A stretch of 64,000 nucleotides of DNA from Lonicera japonica (lineage: Eukaryota > Streptophyta > Magnoliopsida > Dipsacales > Caprifoliaceae), in the NCBI GenBank assembly GCA_021464415.1, contig CM038468.1, forward strand, positions 36,754,969-36,818,968, given 5' to 3'. The notes under the pieces were generated by a model. That model saw only the letters and a program-made list of their open reading frames with translations, did not search any database and had not been told where the DNA came from. Of the stretch, positions 1 through 12,336 are shown in pieces. How positions within the stretch are numbered: position 1 is the stretch's first letter; each line of letters opens with the position of its first letter. The translations under genes and the position numbers were made by a program.

Positions 1-143
1 TGGGGGCATATTTTTCTCTCCTTTGCAACTGAAACTCCTTTTTGAGTCTCAATGCTTTGTTGGGGAACAGTTTGTGGAGAAGCGGTCGCTACCCGCTTCT
101 CCTTTTGGCCGCCTCGGGCCTTCTTCTTGACCTTTTTCCCCAT
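1..143 (-). CDS. Ubiquitin-specific protease, UBP1/UBP2-like, first coding exon (partial)
   Basis: Reading leftwards from the ATG at 143-141 there are 47 open codons before the window edge. The product starts MGKKVKKKARGGQKEKRV, a strongly basic N-terminus, and runs to VAKERKICP with the last bases CA fitting a His codon. From family knowledge, plant UBP1/UBP2 deubiquitinases start with this kind of basic stretch and then enter a UBP-type zinc finger with a Cys-Pro-His motif. These enzymes cleave ubiquitin from proteins or chains. The zinc finger and the catalytic Cys and His boxes would lie outside the window to the left, so activity cannot be judged. The bases just upstream of the ATG (TTTTGGTTTAG, AG at 151-150) look like a 3' splice site, suggesting a 5'UTR intron. 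The assignment rests on a short N-terminus. Confidence 0.72.
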   Translation of the reverse strand, partial: MGKKVKKKARGGQKEKRVATASPQTVPQQSIETQKGVSVAKERKICP

Positions 144-950
144 TAATCCCTAAACCAAAATATAAACCAACAAATTGCTTACTCAACTAGTAAACCCAAC
201 AAGGAACAAGTGAAATCTAAATGAACAGTAACAAGCCAAATCAATCTAAAATACAATTGCATACCTACTGAATAAAGAAATAATCAATCACAAGCCCACT
301 TATTGAACGCAAAAAATACGCATATAAAAATTACACTTCAAACAATAACCCCAGAGCTATATGCATAGTATTCAAATTTCAAACCCAATACCCATCTACA
401 TCTATATATTTATATATATACAGATACAGATTCTTAAAAATTCGAAGAACCCATTACAGATAAATGTTTCCAAACAGATACCCAGATGGTGTTTCATTTT
501 GAAATTTACTTTTTAAGCATAAAAGTGAACAGTAACAAAAAAGTATATATTATTAATAAAGAACTACGGATTCACCTGAAAATCTTGAAATCCCGAGATT
601 TCTTGAAGAACCCTTGTCTGATTCGGTTTACATGGGATGAAAAAGGAAGAGTGATGATTGAAGATTAGGATCTAAATGAAAAGAAAAGGGTTTACAAGGT
701 TGGTGTTGAAATCAGTGATTGAGAGTGGTAATAGTTGTATTATTGAGTGGCGTGAGCATTTCAAGTTGATGTTGTCTGAATGAGGAAAAGAGAGGGGGTA
801 ATGGGAATGTGGGTGGAAAACATTGGTGTTATGATCGGACAAGACAGAGGAGGGTTTATCTGTTGGGGTTAAAACTTGTGCGATAATAATTTGGAAATTA
901 TGCTCCATTGGGGTTGTTAGCCCTAGAAGAATTAACAGACAACAAATTTT
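144..950 (-). promoter_or_regulatory. 5' leader, putative 5'UTR intron and promoter of the UBP-like gene
   Basis: This stretch lies upstream of the UBP-like ATG. A branch-like and pyrimidine-rich sequence with AG at 151-150 could end a 5'UTR intron, and a GTAAAC near 690 (minus strand) could be its donor. The short open frames here (486-668 plus, 672-908 minus) match nothing I know and are probably chance. The transcription start is not determined. Confidence 0.4.
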
Positions 951-1294
951 GTTGTTCGTTTTTTACTTTTTCATTTTTGTCTTTAAATTTTCTTCTTTTT
1001 CTTTTTCTTTTTCTTTTGAGTAATAATATAATTTTACTAGATTAAATAATTGAATTAATAAACATACATGTCTAAAGTGTATTAGTTTAGTTCGCTTGAA
1101 ACAAGGGTTAATTTTTGACAGGTAATAAATAGAACCAATGGTCCATTATGAAGAACAATAATTTACGTAGATATAAATATGACATAAAAATTTACATATT
1201 AAATGTGATTATCGTGTATTGGTTAATACGATTTTATCACAATGAATAATAAATAATGAATAATTTATGGCATATTGATATCTCAATTTTTTAA

Positions 1295-2671
1295 GTTGGT
1301 GTTATTTACATTTCTCATATTTGTCACAAACACCCCTTTATGATAAATTTATTATCACTAACACTTCATGAGACTCACCTAATAAGAGGTGAGTACAGTT
1401 ATATATACTTTACCCACATGGGTGGAGTTTGTTGGTAAGAACCTGAAGGGAATTAGGGCAGTAATCATGCATCGCATACACTAATTTACGCACTAGTCTT
1501 AAACCCTAGGATTTATGCTGTTCAATAAAATCGACAAAAGACATACCTTATGTGTGATTTGATGTTACTAAAACGAACCGGATGGATCGAATCCTTCTGT
1601 TGTTGTCGTCCTTAGCGTAGAAATTACGACGCCTCTACGGTATGCACACACGAACGGGATGAGATCCTTGCTTGGTGTACTAGCGCCTTCTAGGGTTCTC
1701 TCTCTGGTCTCTCTGAGTTTCCTTGACGGCCAAGATGAATAAAGGTTCCCTTTTATAAGAGAACCCTAGTGAGAACCCTAAGCAACAAACGAACTGGGCC
1801 CAAGTCCAATTTGGCCCGTTTTAATTCGTTTTGATCCAACTCGTTTTGGTGTGCGACCCTGTAGGTTTTACACTCTTTGGCAGTATAAATAAAAGCCCAT
1901 TTTATTATACGAATAGTAAGCGGTCTCTAGTAAAACATTACTATTATCCAAAGGGTATAAAGGTCAAAAACGACACAACCTTAAATTGATATTCCAAATA
2001 TTAACTCCTTTTGTCAATCGATATCACAAATGGGGAACATCACTGATGACATTATGTAACACTCCTCGCAGTGTCCCCAAAGCGGGTCAGTCCAATACCT
2101 TATTCCCTAACAAGTATCAGTATGTTCAGCTTGATATTTCCATATCCATGACTTGTGGAACATAATCATCAGCTGACCCATATTCTAATCATTATATCAA
2201 TGTGATCCTAGGTTATTGACATATGATTAGGGACATCTAAATAATATTATTATAACATTACTAGCATCCCACAATCAAGTCACGTACTTGATGAACTAGT
2301 ATTAATATATATTATTTACAAGAGAATATAAAGTATAATAAATAAACTTTATAAATAACAATAAGCATAAAATATCCAAGTACAAATCATAATCTATGAA
2401 TAGTCCTAGGACATATCTCTTTCAGAACCCTTCTAACATTAAGCCACGTAGTGCTAAAGTGGTTTTTAAATAAGGTTCGCCTAATAAGAAGGGAGTGCAC
2501 TCATATAAACTTGACTCAAATGGAAAAAGTATATTGCTAAGCATTCGCTTAACACCAGGAAATGAATGGTAGTATTTGTGATAAATAAAGGGGCGTTAAA
2601 ATATGTTTTTAGTTAATTAGATTCTGAAGGGAGTATTTATAACACATTTTGGGATGTAAATAATACCGCCC
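1295..2671. mobile_element. MITE-like inverted-repeat element split by a solo LTR
   Basis: The left end (GGTGTTATTTACATTTC, from about 1298) and the reverse complement of the right end (GGTATTATTTACATCCC, near 2667) match over roughly 45 bp with mismatches. Without the 981-bp LTR and one 5-bp target copy the element is about 390 bp. It contains a hairpin, ACTCACCT-AATA-AGAGGTGAGT, at 1374-1395. Flanks are T/A-rich (ATTTTTTAA and ATTTTTAA), so the target duplication is uncertain. It encodes nothing. Confidence 0.5.
1444..2424 (-). mobile_element. Solo LTR of a retrotransposon (probably copia-type)
   Basis: A 981-bp segment has LTR-type ends (TGAAGGG...CTTTCA) and is flanked by a perfect 5-bp target duplication, GAACC, at 1439-1443 and 2425-2429. 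No internal region or second LTR is present, so it is a solo LTR, usually left by unequal recombination between the LTRs of a full element. On the minus strand there is a TATA-like TTATAAAAGG followed by a leader-like stretch, so the parent element probably read leftwards. No other copy lies in the window. Family placement is inferred from the ends only. Confidence 0.82.
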
Positions 2672-2879
2672 ATTTTTAATGATTACAAGAAAAAGGTGAG
2701 TACCAACGAATGAATTTGAGAATTATTGATTCTTAACCAAAAAAATTATCATTTCATCTGTCTACAAATAATAATATATAAACATCCCTTTACTCTTTAG
2801 CATGGTGGGAAAAGTGTCAATAAAATTCTTAAATGAAGTCTTTTAGAAAGAGTCGAAGGACTCTTCCGATCTCCCCAAT

Positions 2880-4662
2880 CATCATGGTGGCATCCCACAA
2901 TTACCTATTTTTGTTTATTTCATGTCTTTTACACTACAAATATGGTTCTTAGTCAATTTCTTCGCTTTTCCTACATGCTCAGGATCTAGAACAAGTCGAT
3001 GATTCCAAAATATACTTAGTATTTTAACCATTGAAGCTTCTCGTTTTCCACCTTTTGTACTTCTACCCAATTTGTGGTGAGTTTTACTTTAAAACACTCG
3101 AACCCATTCCATTTACTTGAACCCACCACAACTTGGATTGATTTGCCTTAACTAGTAATTATATGATATTATAAAGTTCCATTTGATGAGTCGGATAGGA
3201 TAAAAATAAAGGCCGATATGATAGGATAATGATCAATCGGATAACACTTATTCTAGTCTTGTGTTTGATGTAATCTTGGATTAAATGACCTTACAGGATA
3301 TTACAATACAATTTAGTGCTTAAAATGTGCTGGATAGGACGACTATTGTTTTATCTCAAAGCAATGCTTGAAATGTGTTAAATAGGATTATTGTTCTATC
3401 AATTTTATTAGCATACCCTTATTGTACATTTAACATTATAAATTGTAACAATTCCATTAATTCAACAAAAAAGAATGTTAAAATTATAAAATGCAATAAT
3501 ACTAAATACTAAATACTAAATAATTTTATAGTTTAATTGTTAACAAATTAAATATACTTTACGTGAGTCTTTATTATATCTTCATTGTCGGGATCACTTT
3601 GATCGGCTATGTAATCCTGATCTGCCATTTAGGTGTATAACCTAGTCAGCCTACACATTAATTTTTTAGGACTTGTGTATTCTTTAAATCAGTACATATG
3701 ATGGCATGTTGCATGATTTTATAGCTAAAATTATAGAATGCAATAATACTAAATACTAAATAATTTTATAGTTTAATTCTTAACAAATTAAATATACTTT
3801 ATGTGGGTCTTCATTATATCTTCATTGTCTGGATCACTTTGATCGGCTAAGTAATCCTGATCTGCCATTTAGATGTATAACCTAGTCGGCTTACACATTT
3901 ATTTTTTGGGGCTTGTGTATTCTTTAAGTCAGTACATATAATGAGCATGCTACATGCATATTGTGGGCCATGGGCCATCGATTTGGGTCCGACCAAATTG
4001 ATCACTTATAATTTTTACCTCCCACTTTCTCTAATTTAATATCCATTTAATCATGATGAGTTAAAATATATAAATATAGATTCAACTGACCACAATTAAT
4101 TAGGACGTGGTTTCAAGCACATACGCCATAATCATGATGAGTTAGAATATAAAAATATAGATTCAACAAACCACGATTAATTAGGATCTGGTTTCAAGCA
4201 CATAGGCCATAAAGAGGGTTTGTATTAAATGTAAATAGGGGTTAGTTGGAGAAAAAAAATACTTCCACTAATATGATGTTTAATCGGAGTGTCTGTATAT
4301 ATATACCAATATAGAAAAACTCATTCTTACATTTTAGGGTAGTTATGATATAAAAATTTTGATTTTGCCCTTACAAACATTGTTTTCGCAAAAAAAAATA
4401 TATTAATAAGTAGGTTCAAACTTAAGACCTTTTGATTAATAATTACAATTTAAACTATTGAACCAACAACTCATAATGTTTATTCTTCCCATTCTTAAAT
4501 ACATGTTACATGCATGAAGTAAGGCGTGCACATGCATCGCATATGCTTCCTTGTCTAGTATAAAGTAAAGATAAAAAAGAGAGGTGTCCGGTTCTTGGCA
4601 ATAAAAATGATGGAAATTTTATTCAAGTAGGATTTTTATAATTTTTTAGAATAAAATTGATT
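2880..4662. repeat. Tandem segmental duplication, unit A
   Basis: The first unit of a diverged tandem duplication. Its opening (CCCACAATTACCTATTTTT at 2894) recurs at 4676, its middle (GTCTTGTGTTTGATGTA, 3258) at 6161, and its tail (AAGGCGTGCACATGCATCGC, 4523) at 6860. No coding sequence is visible. Unit A keeps a single TAAAAATA at 3201-3208, the empty site of the element found in unit B. Confidence 0.7.
3480..3960 (+). repeat. Direct duplication of about 245 bp, plus an 80-bp pair downstream
   Basis: The 3480-3722 segment, starting AAAATTATAAAATGCAATAA and containing GGATCACTTTGATCGGCTA, is repeated at 3727-3950 with scattered substitutions. Unit B lacks the GGATCACTTTGATC part, so it was either inserted and then doubled in unit A or deleted from unit B. 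A further ~80-bp tandem pair follows at about 4050-4210 (repeat of ATCATGATGAGTTA). Confidence 0.7.
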
Positions 4663-4990
4663 AAGGTGGCGTGCCCACAATTACCTATTTTTATTCATTT
4701 TACGTCTTTTACACCCCAAATGCTGTTCCAAGTCTATTGCTTCGCTCTTCCTAGAAGTTCAGGATCTAGAGCAGATTGATGATTCCAAAATATATTTAGT
4801 ATTTTAAGCACTGAAGCTTCTCATTTTCCACCACTTGTATTTTTACCTGATTCGAGGTGAGTTTTACTTTAAAACACCCAAACCCATTTACTTGAACCCA
4901 ACACAAACTGGATTGACTTGTCTTGACCCGTTGTAATTATATGATATTATAAGGCTAGCTGTGTTTGATGCGTCAGATATAATAAAAATA

Positions 4991-6103
4991 GGGTGATGAA
5001 ATTGCCTACCTTTTTTTCCCCACAAATAGCTCCTTTATCAAGAACATCACCTAAAATCCTATTTTTGATTACAAACATAAGATAAAACATCCCCCTACAT
5101 AATTAACTTTAATTAACACTAATTACAGAAATAAAATCCATTCGCACTAATTACAAAAATGAAAAACTAAAACAAATTGAAACAAACCCACTTCCCCTCT
5201 GTCTTGCCTCCATCTCCCATAGCTATTTGAAACATCACCTACGCCCGCTTTCTTCTCTCTCTCTTGTCTCCGTTTCTTTGAACTCTATTGTTGAAGGAAG
5301 AAGGATATATTCGAATATATATAGTTGTAAAACCATTTATTTGAACAAAACCCATTGCTGAAATTAATAGGCTTATTAAATCTCTTTGAACAAAACCCAT
5401 TGCTAAAATTAATAGGCTTATTAAAACCCATCTCTTTGAACTCCATTGATTGGCTTATGAAAATTTAGAGTGGAGAGAAGATATATATATATTAAAATGA
5501 AATCATCTGTTTCAACTTACATTGTTGAAGGAAGTAGGATATAGATACCTATAAGGATATATTTGATTTGGTTAATTTTCAAATTTATAACAATTTCCTT
5601 GTAAAGATATATATATATATATATATATTAATTGGCAACCCGTAGGAGTGGAGATGGGTTTTGTTGATCTCTATATTTAGCGTTCATTCGGTTATCATGA
5701 TTAAAATGGGTAGGAATCACTCGGTCTATAGTGTTCGAGTGGATCTGAAAATTTCTATTATCGTGATTCAAATAAACATTAAATAATATCAATGTTTATT
5801 CGGTCTATAATATTCGAATAGGTAAGAAATATGCAGTTTATAATATCCGAATGGATTTGGAAATTTTGATTATCATGATTCAAATATATGAACATTGAAT
5901 AATATAAATGTTCATTCAGTCTATAATGTTTGAAATTATGCACACCACTCGAATTAGATGGGTCGACTGATAAAAAGCTTAATGATAGAGGATGGTAGTG
6001 ACAAATTTTTGGAATGGCAATATAAGAAACCATTTTGTTTTATTGGAGGATGTTTATTGGAGGATGTTTGTAACAAAAAAAGTGATGGGCAATATCATCA
6101 CCC
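4991..6103. mobile_element. Non-autonomous DNA transposon, 8-bp target duplication
   Basis: The element starts GGGTGATGAAATTGCC and ends GGCAATATCATCACCC, imperfect terminal inverted repeats. It is flanked by TAAAAATA at 4983-4990 and 6104-6111. The paralogous unit A has the same place with a single TAAAAATA (3201-3208), an empty site. An 8-bp duplication points to the hAT superfamily, although GGG...CCC ends are not typical. Inside are an A/T-rich ~56-bp direct pair (about 5337-5450, ACCCATTGCTRAAATTAATA) and repeats around TCGGTCTATAATRTTCGA (5697-5935). No transposase is present. Confidence 0.78.
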
Positions 6104-6939
6104 TAAAAATAAGGGTCAGATATAATATGACAAGGATTAATCGAATAGCACTTATTCCAGTCTTGTGTTTAATGTAGTAATGAATTAAATTACCTTATAT
6201 GATATTATAATCTAATTTAGTGTTTGAAATGTGCCGAATAGGACTATTGTTTTATCTCAATTCAGTGCTTGAAAATGTGCCGGATAGGACTATTGTTTTA
6301 TCAATTTTACTAAATACCCTTATTGTGCATTTAACATTGCAAATTGTAAAAATTCCTCTAATTCAAGAAAAAAAAATGTTAAGATTATAAAATATAATAC
6401 TAAATACTAAATAATTTTATAGTTTAATTTTTAGCAAATTAGATATACTTTCTCTAATTTAATATTCATTTAATCAGAGTTAAAATATAGATTCAACAAA
6501 CCACAATTAATTAGGATGTGGTTTCAAGCAAAAAACCCATCAAGAGGGTTTGTATTAAATATAAATGGGGGTTAGTTGGAGAAAAAAAATAACTCTATTA
6601 ATATGATGTTTCATCAGGGTATGTATATATATATATATTTATACTAATATAGAAAAGCCAATATGCCTTCCTACATTTTAGGATAATTATGACAATAAAA
6701 TTTTGATTTTCCTATTTTGTCTTTATACTTATTGTTTTTGCAAAAAATTATGTAATAAACTCGAGATCTTTAATTTAAGAATAACAGTTTAAACAATTGA
6801 ATCAACAACTCATAATATTTATTCTTCCCATTCTGAATTAAATATTGCATTCATGAAGTAAGGCGTGCACATGCATCGCATATACTTTGTATCTAGTATA
6901 AAAGAAGAAGAAGAAAAGGTGTCCAGTTTATGTTGCTCA

Positions 6940-7843
6940 CGATAATGGAGATGACGGTTGATGGTGTCAAAATCTAGAAGTAGATAATTAACCAATCAAT
7001 AAGTGAATATCGGTGAATAAAAAATAAATACGGCGCAATGATGAACACATGATATTTTTTTAAGGTAGGTTCCCCCGGTAGTGCTTATGCTATTCCAGTG
7101 GTACGTCCTCATTTTGTGTGTGCTTGCTTTGTATTAGCTCAAAGGCGATCAATTTGGATGATAATACAAGCTACCAACTTCTCTCTCTCTATAATTTTCT
7201 TAATTCTATTTATAAGTATAGAATTAGGATTACAAATATTTCAACAGAATAAATAATAAACTGTGTATGAGAGAGAGTGTATAAGGATTGTTGGTATTTT
7301 TTGGAGTATGAAAATAGAGAGTGTAAGACCCTTCTATTTTTTTGGGGTATGAAAATAGAGAGTATAAGACCCTTATATTTATGGGGGTATGAAAAGAGAG
7401 ATATGACTCCTCTATTTCTTCCCGAATTGGCTTGTATTTGTATTGCCAATGGCTTCATATCTCTTGGAAGAGATAGATGGATCTTTAAGAGAGAAATAAG
7501 ATATGTTTTTGTTGTGTGTTGAATGAATGAATGGTGGGAGGTATTTATAGGTAAATGGAGAATGTCAAAAATGTAAATTTAGTAAAATGAAGGGCAAAAA
7601 GGTATTTTTGTGGAGGTAGGTGAGGTAGGTGAGATGTGGTAGGTGTGGTAGGTGAGGAGGTAAAAACGAGATTTTACCGGGGGTAAAAACGAGATTTTAC
7701 CGGGGGTAAAATTGGAATTTTACCGAAGGTAAAAAATGTTAAAAATTACCTTTGTAAGCCAATAGTAAAATTATTATTTAACCCCATCAACGGTAATTTT
7801 ATTCCTCTTCCACTGTGTGTTAATATTTTTTGGTGACGACATA
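6940..7843. repeat. About 0.9 kb of extra sequence in duplication unit B
   Basis: Absent from unit A. It holds a three-copy ~55-bp repeat built on GTATGAAAATAGAGAG (about 7300-7400), G/T-rich GGTAGGTGAG repeats (7613-7660), and three hairpin-forming copies of GGTAAAAACGAGATTTTACC or a variant (7659-7678, 7682-7701, 7705-7724). It reads like a degenerate insertion, but terminal repeats are not clear. TTGATGGTGT at about 6957 recurs near 7885. Confidence 0.5.
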
Positions 7844-7884
7844 AAATGAATTAAAGTAAGATCTTTATAATTTTTTAGAATAAA

Positions 7885-9488
7885 ATTGATGGTGTTCAAA
7901 TCCGGTTTGACTTATTTAACCAATCATATAGTGCAATGTGACAATATAAGGCTTACGTGGATAATGATTATAATATTTCAAAAATGATTCAGCAAAGCAG
8001 TGATGGTTACAACATAAGGATTATAAAGGTAGTTCTGCCATCTGAGGGGTTTTACTCCACCTTTGTCGAATGAGCTTAGAGGGACCTTTTTATTATAACA
8101 GTGTTATAAATGGTAGTGCACTTAATTATTCTAAAGATGTTAGCTACTTAGAACATATATGGAGGCTGTAGGACAATGGACATTTAATATTCTTTACAGG
8201 CTTGCCTACTAAATGTTCTTAAGTGATTTTACCCTATTTATCACTCTCATTCTATTGTTGTCCACCAAAAATCCGTCCCTTTCTTGAAGGAGTAAATATT
8301 CGATATATATATATATATATATGAAGCCTAAACATGTTTGATCCCTTAAAACTAGGGCTATAGCACACATTATCCTCTATCATAATGGGTAAAAACTGAT
8401 GCTTTATATTTGAGTATTGCTTAATCTTCACTCTTCCCACCTTACCATAATGGTTAAAGCGCATTTAATACCAGTGTGGTATTCTGTTGACAGACAATGT
8501 ACTTTTCTGTCAAAATACATTGTTACAGCCAACTGCTCATAGTACTTTGTTATAGACATCTGGGTGGTCGTTAGGTCTCCTATTTTACTTGATAATCTTT
8601 GATTAGTCTTGCAAACGTCTAGGGAGCATGTGTGTGGGATCTTTGACCTTATATGACCTCTTACGTAGATTTTTTGAGTCAGCAGTAAGAATTCCGTGTC
8701 ACTGATGTTGCCTTCCTCATAGGATTTGACTCATTGACTTTGCTTGACCAAAATCCACCTCATTAAAAATTGTCTTTTTTCACTTGGTCTTTTATCTTTT
8801 AAGAATTCAGATAACTCAACCCCGTCTTTAGTTATCTAGTTTTTTGGGGGATAAAGGACTAAGTCGGGGAATTAATAATCCCTTAGTGTATCCCATTCAG
8901 TAATGCTCCAAATAAAGGATCGATATGATTATTTAATCATATCCCACCTTTTAATTAGGCATGTCAAACACACCCTAAGAGTATTTCAATTATTAAAAGA
9001 ATATATATTCAGGGCTATCAAATCAGACGGCTTTGTTTTAAAAAAATCTAAACTTGATCCAACCTGAGATGGGTTTCATTTTGAGAAAACCGAACATGTT
9101 CATTAAGTTGGGTTATGTTGAAAATTTATCAAGTTGAATCATTTGCAATTCTTAAATACTAATGTAATTGTGTGAAACACAGATTCATTTTCTAAAGTTT
9201 AATATCATATGTATCCTTGTACTACTTGTAAGATTTTTTTAATATATTTTGGATTCTTTTACTTTTAATGTCACGTCCTCGTATAGTCTGGTAAGATATT
9301 TTCTACTTTATGCTCAAGTCTATATAGTTTTGCTTTATTGACAAAATGCATCTTTCTAAGAAGAACTAGCTAGTGACCACACGTATATATAGTACACTAG
9401 CAAAGGGATCTAAGGCGTAGTTGTAGCCTACTAGCATCCACTACAACTACACTAAACCACGTACAGCACCCTGCCCATAACATTATGG
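7885..9488. other. Intergenic, no gene recognised
   Basis: AT-rich DNA with a short (TA)n run at 8306-8322. A possible MITE-like segment lies at about 8846-8975 (GGGGATAAAGGACTAAG ... CATGTCAAACACACCC). I see no coding sequence or structured RNA. Confidence 0.5.
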
Positions 9489-9744
9489 TTGTTACATCCA
9501 CCCTTTAGGGTCATTATATGTATAGCATACTCGTGAACCTCATTCGGATAGCTTGCGATGTAACACCTATAATATGCAGCTTCTCATCATCGACTACAAC
9601 CATACTTGGGCATTTGCAATAGTTCATTCACAACACTATGGTCGTTACACCTACCTTTGGGTCCCAACATCATTGTTGGCACACTTCTGCAAGATATTGT
9701 CCGTTTTGAAATTGAACAAACATAGTTTTGCTTTTTATCGAAAA

Positions 9745-10624
9745 TGTTGGTGCTCAAAACTAGAAGGGTATTTTAGACCACTCAGTCAAATGATTGGATC
9801 AAATGATTAGTATAATAACTACAACAAATCAGCAGAGTCAAAGATGTATAAAGGAGTTTAGCCTCGTATGAAGATACAGGTTAATCATCCTCTGTGGAAT
9901 AGAGCTAGGAGTTCAGTTTTCTTTATATTGATGATAAACAAATAACTATTACAAACTCACGAAAGTTACTATAACTATTCTATCCTCGCAATGTTACAAT
10001 AAAAGTATGATCGGGACTACATGAGTTTTAACTTTTCTATTCTAAGAGCTCTACTGAGTATCATGAGCTTCTATTTATCTTTTGTCTTCTTGTTATTGAA
10101 TGTTGGATTCTCTTTTTTGAGTTAATTATCTGGTTCTTAGGTTGTTGAAAAAAGTAAATGCTTCTTGTGTATATATGACTGGGAGGAAACATGTGGCCAG
10201 AGCCCTCAGAGCAGGTATAGAGCTATGCTTTGATCATCATCAACTCTGACCTTCATTCTCCATGAATTTCGGTGCATTAAATGCAATTGGTGTGCATTTA
10301 ATGAAGGTGAGAGGGGTTCTACGCGTTCTGCAGAGTAGGTGGTAGTCGCCTATAATTCTGCCAACCACTCTAGCAAAGTGGTTAGGCGAGAGAGAGCTCC
10401 AGAACTCGCCAAAAGAGCTCTGGAACCCGAGCTCGACAATTTATTGTAAGCAATTAACTCTCGAGCGAGAGTCCAATTCGTGAGGGGTTGTTGGCTTCTT
10501 ATGGTGACCCAACGGGGCTCCTCCGAGCTCCTCCCGCAGGGGCAAGCCTGATTGCCGACACGGGGACGGCCGTGTGTCAGCTCGTGGTTGGCGGGGCAAA
10601 TGGGATTAACAATTTGCACCATCA
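9745..10624. mobile_element. Probable solo LTR (880 bp)
   Basis: The segment interrupts the block relative to copy 2, where sequence runs straight from GCTTTTTATCAAAAA into TTTTATTACTATAAATG. The ends TGTTGGTG and CACCATCA are TG...CA with inverted similarity. Flanks GAAAA (9740-9744) and TAAAA (10625-10629) fit a 5-bp target duplication of an original AAAAA, each changed once. GC content is higher than around it. Strand and family are not determined, and the 91-codon minus-strand open frame at 10350-10625 is probably chance. Confidence 0.55.
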
Positions 10625-10717
10625 TAAAAGTTTGTTACTATAAATGACTAGTGACCAATCATTCAGGCTACAAAATGGATAATCGAAATCTGTATTCGAT
10701 TGATATTTTAATCATAA

Positions 10718-12336
10718 TGTTGACCTTAAAGTCAATTAATCTTATTTTGATAATTACAATAAGTTAATAACGTGTTATTTAACTCGGTTGTTCCAATGAT
10801 GATAGCCATTTTAACCGATATATCTTTCGACCAAGTGTAACTTCAAACCGAAGCAAATCTCACAGAAGCTTTACAAACGCCTCTACTCACAAGAAATGAA
10901 CTCAAGTGATATACATGTGCTAAACAAAGCCAAGAAAATATCTAGATCATCAAGCAAATGAAGATATGCACAAGAATGATCTCCACATGTTCTACAAGTT
11001 ATCAAAACCAAGAAATGATCAAGAACATTAAACAAGTAAAGATACGGACAAGAAAATCAAGCATCACGAAGACTCGAATTATCATTAAATGGAATGAGTG
11101 CTTAGATTTTATGTAAAGATACTTTATTGATCAAATCCCTATAGCTCAAACATATTCTTGCATCTTTTAAAGATTGATTCAAACTAGCTTGAAATTGAAT
11201 TTATTTGAAAAACATCATTTTACAAAAACCGAGTTTCCAAATAAATTCATATTAATTTTAAATAATCATATTTTAAGCTCTAATAAAAATATGTATCTTA
11301 GAAACATATCTTTGCGGTTCAAAAATCATTAGAATTTTATTTGGAACTAAATTGTTAAATTGTAAAAATATTTTTATTTTACATTTAAAATTCGCTCAAT
11401 TTTTGCCCAGTTTTGATCTAACGGTAAAATGGAGGCCTTTCCGAACTCCGATCATTTTGAAATTTTTACAGTAGTTAGACAACATCTCCTGGCAATTTTG
11501 ACTAAAATTGGAGCATGATCCAACGGTCTAATTGAGAGAAATTAACAAAACAAATTTGAATTTTTTTGTCAAAACTAGCTGTTGGAAAGTTTGAAAATGT
11601 ATACCTTGGAGCCAAAACCTCTCTTAATCATCCCCAACGGCCATATGATTTTGTAAGCTATAAATATGATGTCTTAGACATGTTTTAATACACTTGAATC
11701 ATTCTACAAACTCATTTTACATATATACAAAGTCATTCAAGTATTCAATTCATTTAATTGATCAATCTTTCATTTTTGAGCTATATGCTTTGATCAATTT
11801 TAATATCTCTTAGTGTGAGCTTCATTTGTATTTTGTTATACACAAGAGAGATATTGTACATTGGTGTTAGCCACCAAAACTTATTCAAATCATATTTGTG
11901 AGAGTTGTATCTCATAGGTTAGCAAGAGGGTATCTTGTGAGAGTATTGTGGTGTAGCAATACTTGTAGAGTGTGTGAGAAGAATACACTTGTAGTGGTTT
12001 GATCTTCACCCGGAAGGAGATCGATTTTAGTGGAAGTTCTCGGGGAACTATCCGAGCGTGGAGTAGGGGGAACAAGCCGAACCGTGTGGACAAAAAATCT
12101 TTAACTTTAAATTGGTTCAATCTTTCTTATTCAATCTCTTTATTTATTTGTTATATTAATTGATTGAAGTTGCTTATATTATTGCTTATTCTTGGGATTG
12201 ATTATTTAATTAATTGTTTTCCTTGATAAACTTATTTAACTAAGTTGCTTTGCTTAAATATTTTAAAAATATTTTAATTCCGCATTAAGTTTTTAAAACC
12301 CTATTCACCCCCCTCTAGGGTATTTTCCGACCTACA
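10718..12336 (+). mobile_element. Solo LTR of the SIRE-like copia family
   Basis: The LTR starts TGTTGACCTTAAAGTC and ends TATTTTCCGACCTACA, with a perfect 5-bp target duplication CATAA at 10713-10717 and 12337-12341. Block copy 2 has the empty site with one CATAA near 40136. It is related to the LTRs at 48163-49578 and 52829-54179, in opposite orientation: shared landmarks are the CACCC(N)CTCTAGGGTATTTTC end, the AAGCCGAACCGTGTGGACAA stretch and the starting TGTTGAC. At 1619 bp it is longer and clearly more diverged than the other two. A TATA-like CTATAAATA lies at about 11658. Confidence 0.85.

Larger units (their letters stand above)
4665..7884. repeat. Tandem segmental duplication, unit B (with insertions)
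   Basis: The second unit, colinear with 2880-4662 but lengthened by a 1113-bp inverted-repeat element (4991-6103) and by about 0.9 kb of extra sequence near its right end (roughly 6940-7843). Its tail TATAATTTTTTAGAATAAAATTGAT near 7870 matches the unit A/B junction near 4640. No gene is visible; the short open frames here are not supported. Confidence 0.65.

Noticed and set aside
672..908. 78-codon minus-strand frame upstream of the UBP-like gene
   Set aside because: No motif and it lies in the probable leader/promoter; no splice pattern supports it.
10350..10625. 91-codon minus-strand frame
   Set aside because: It lies inside the probable solo LTR at 9745-10624; sequence is not gene-like beyond higher GC.
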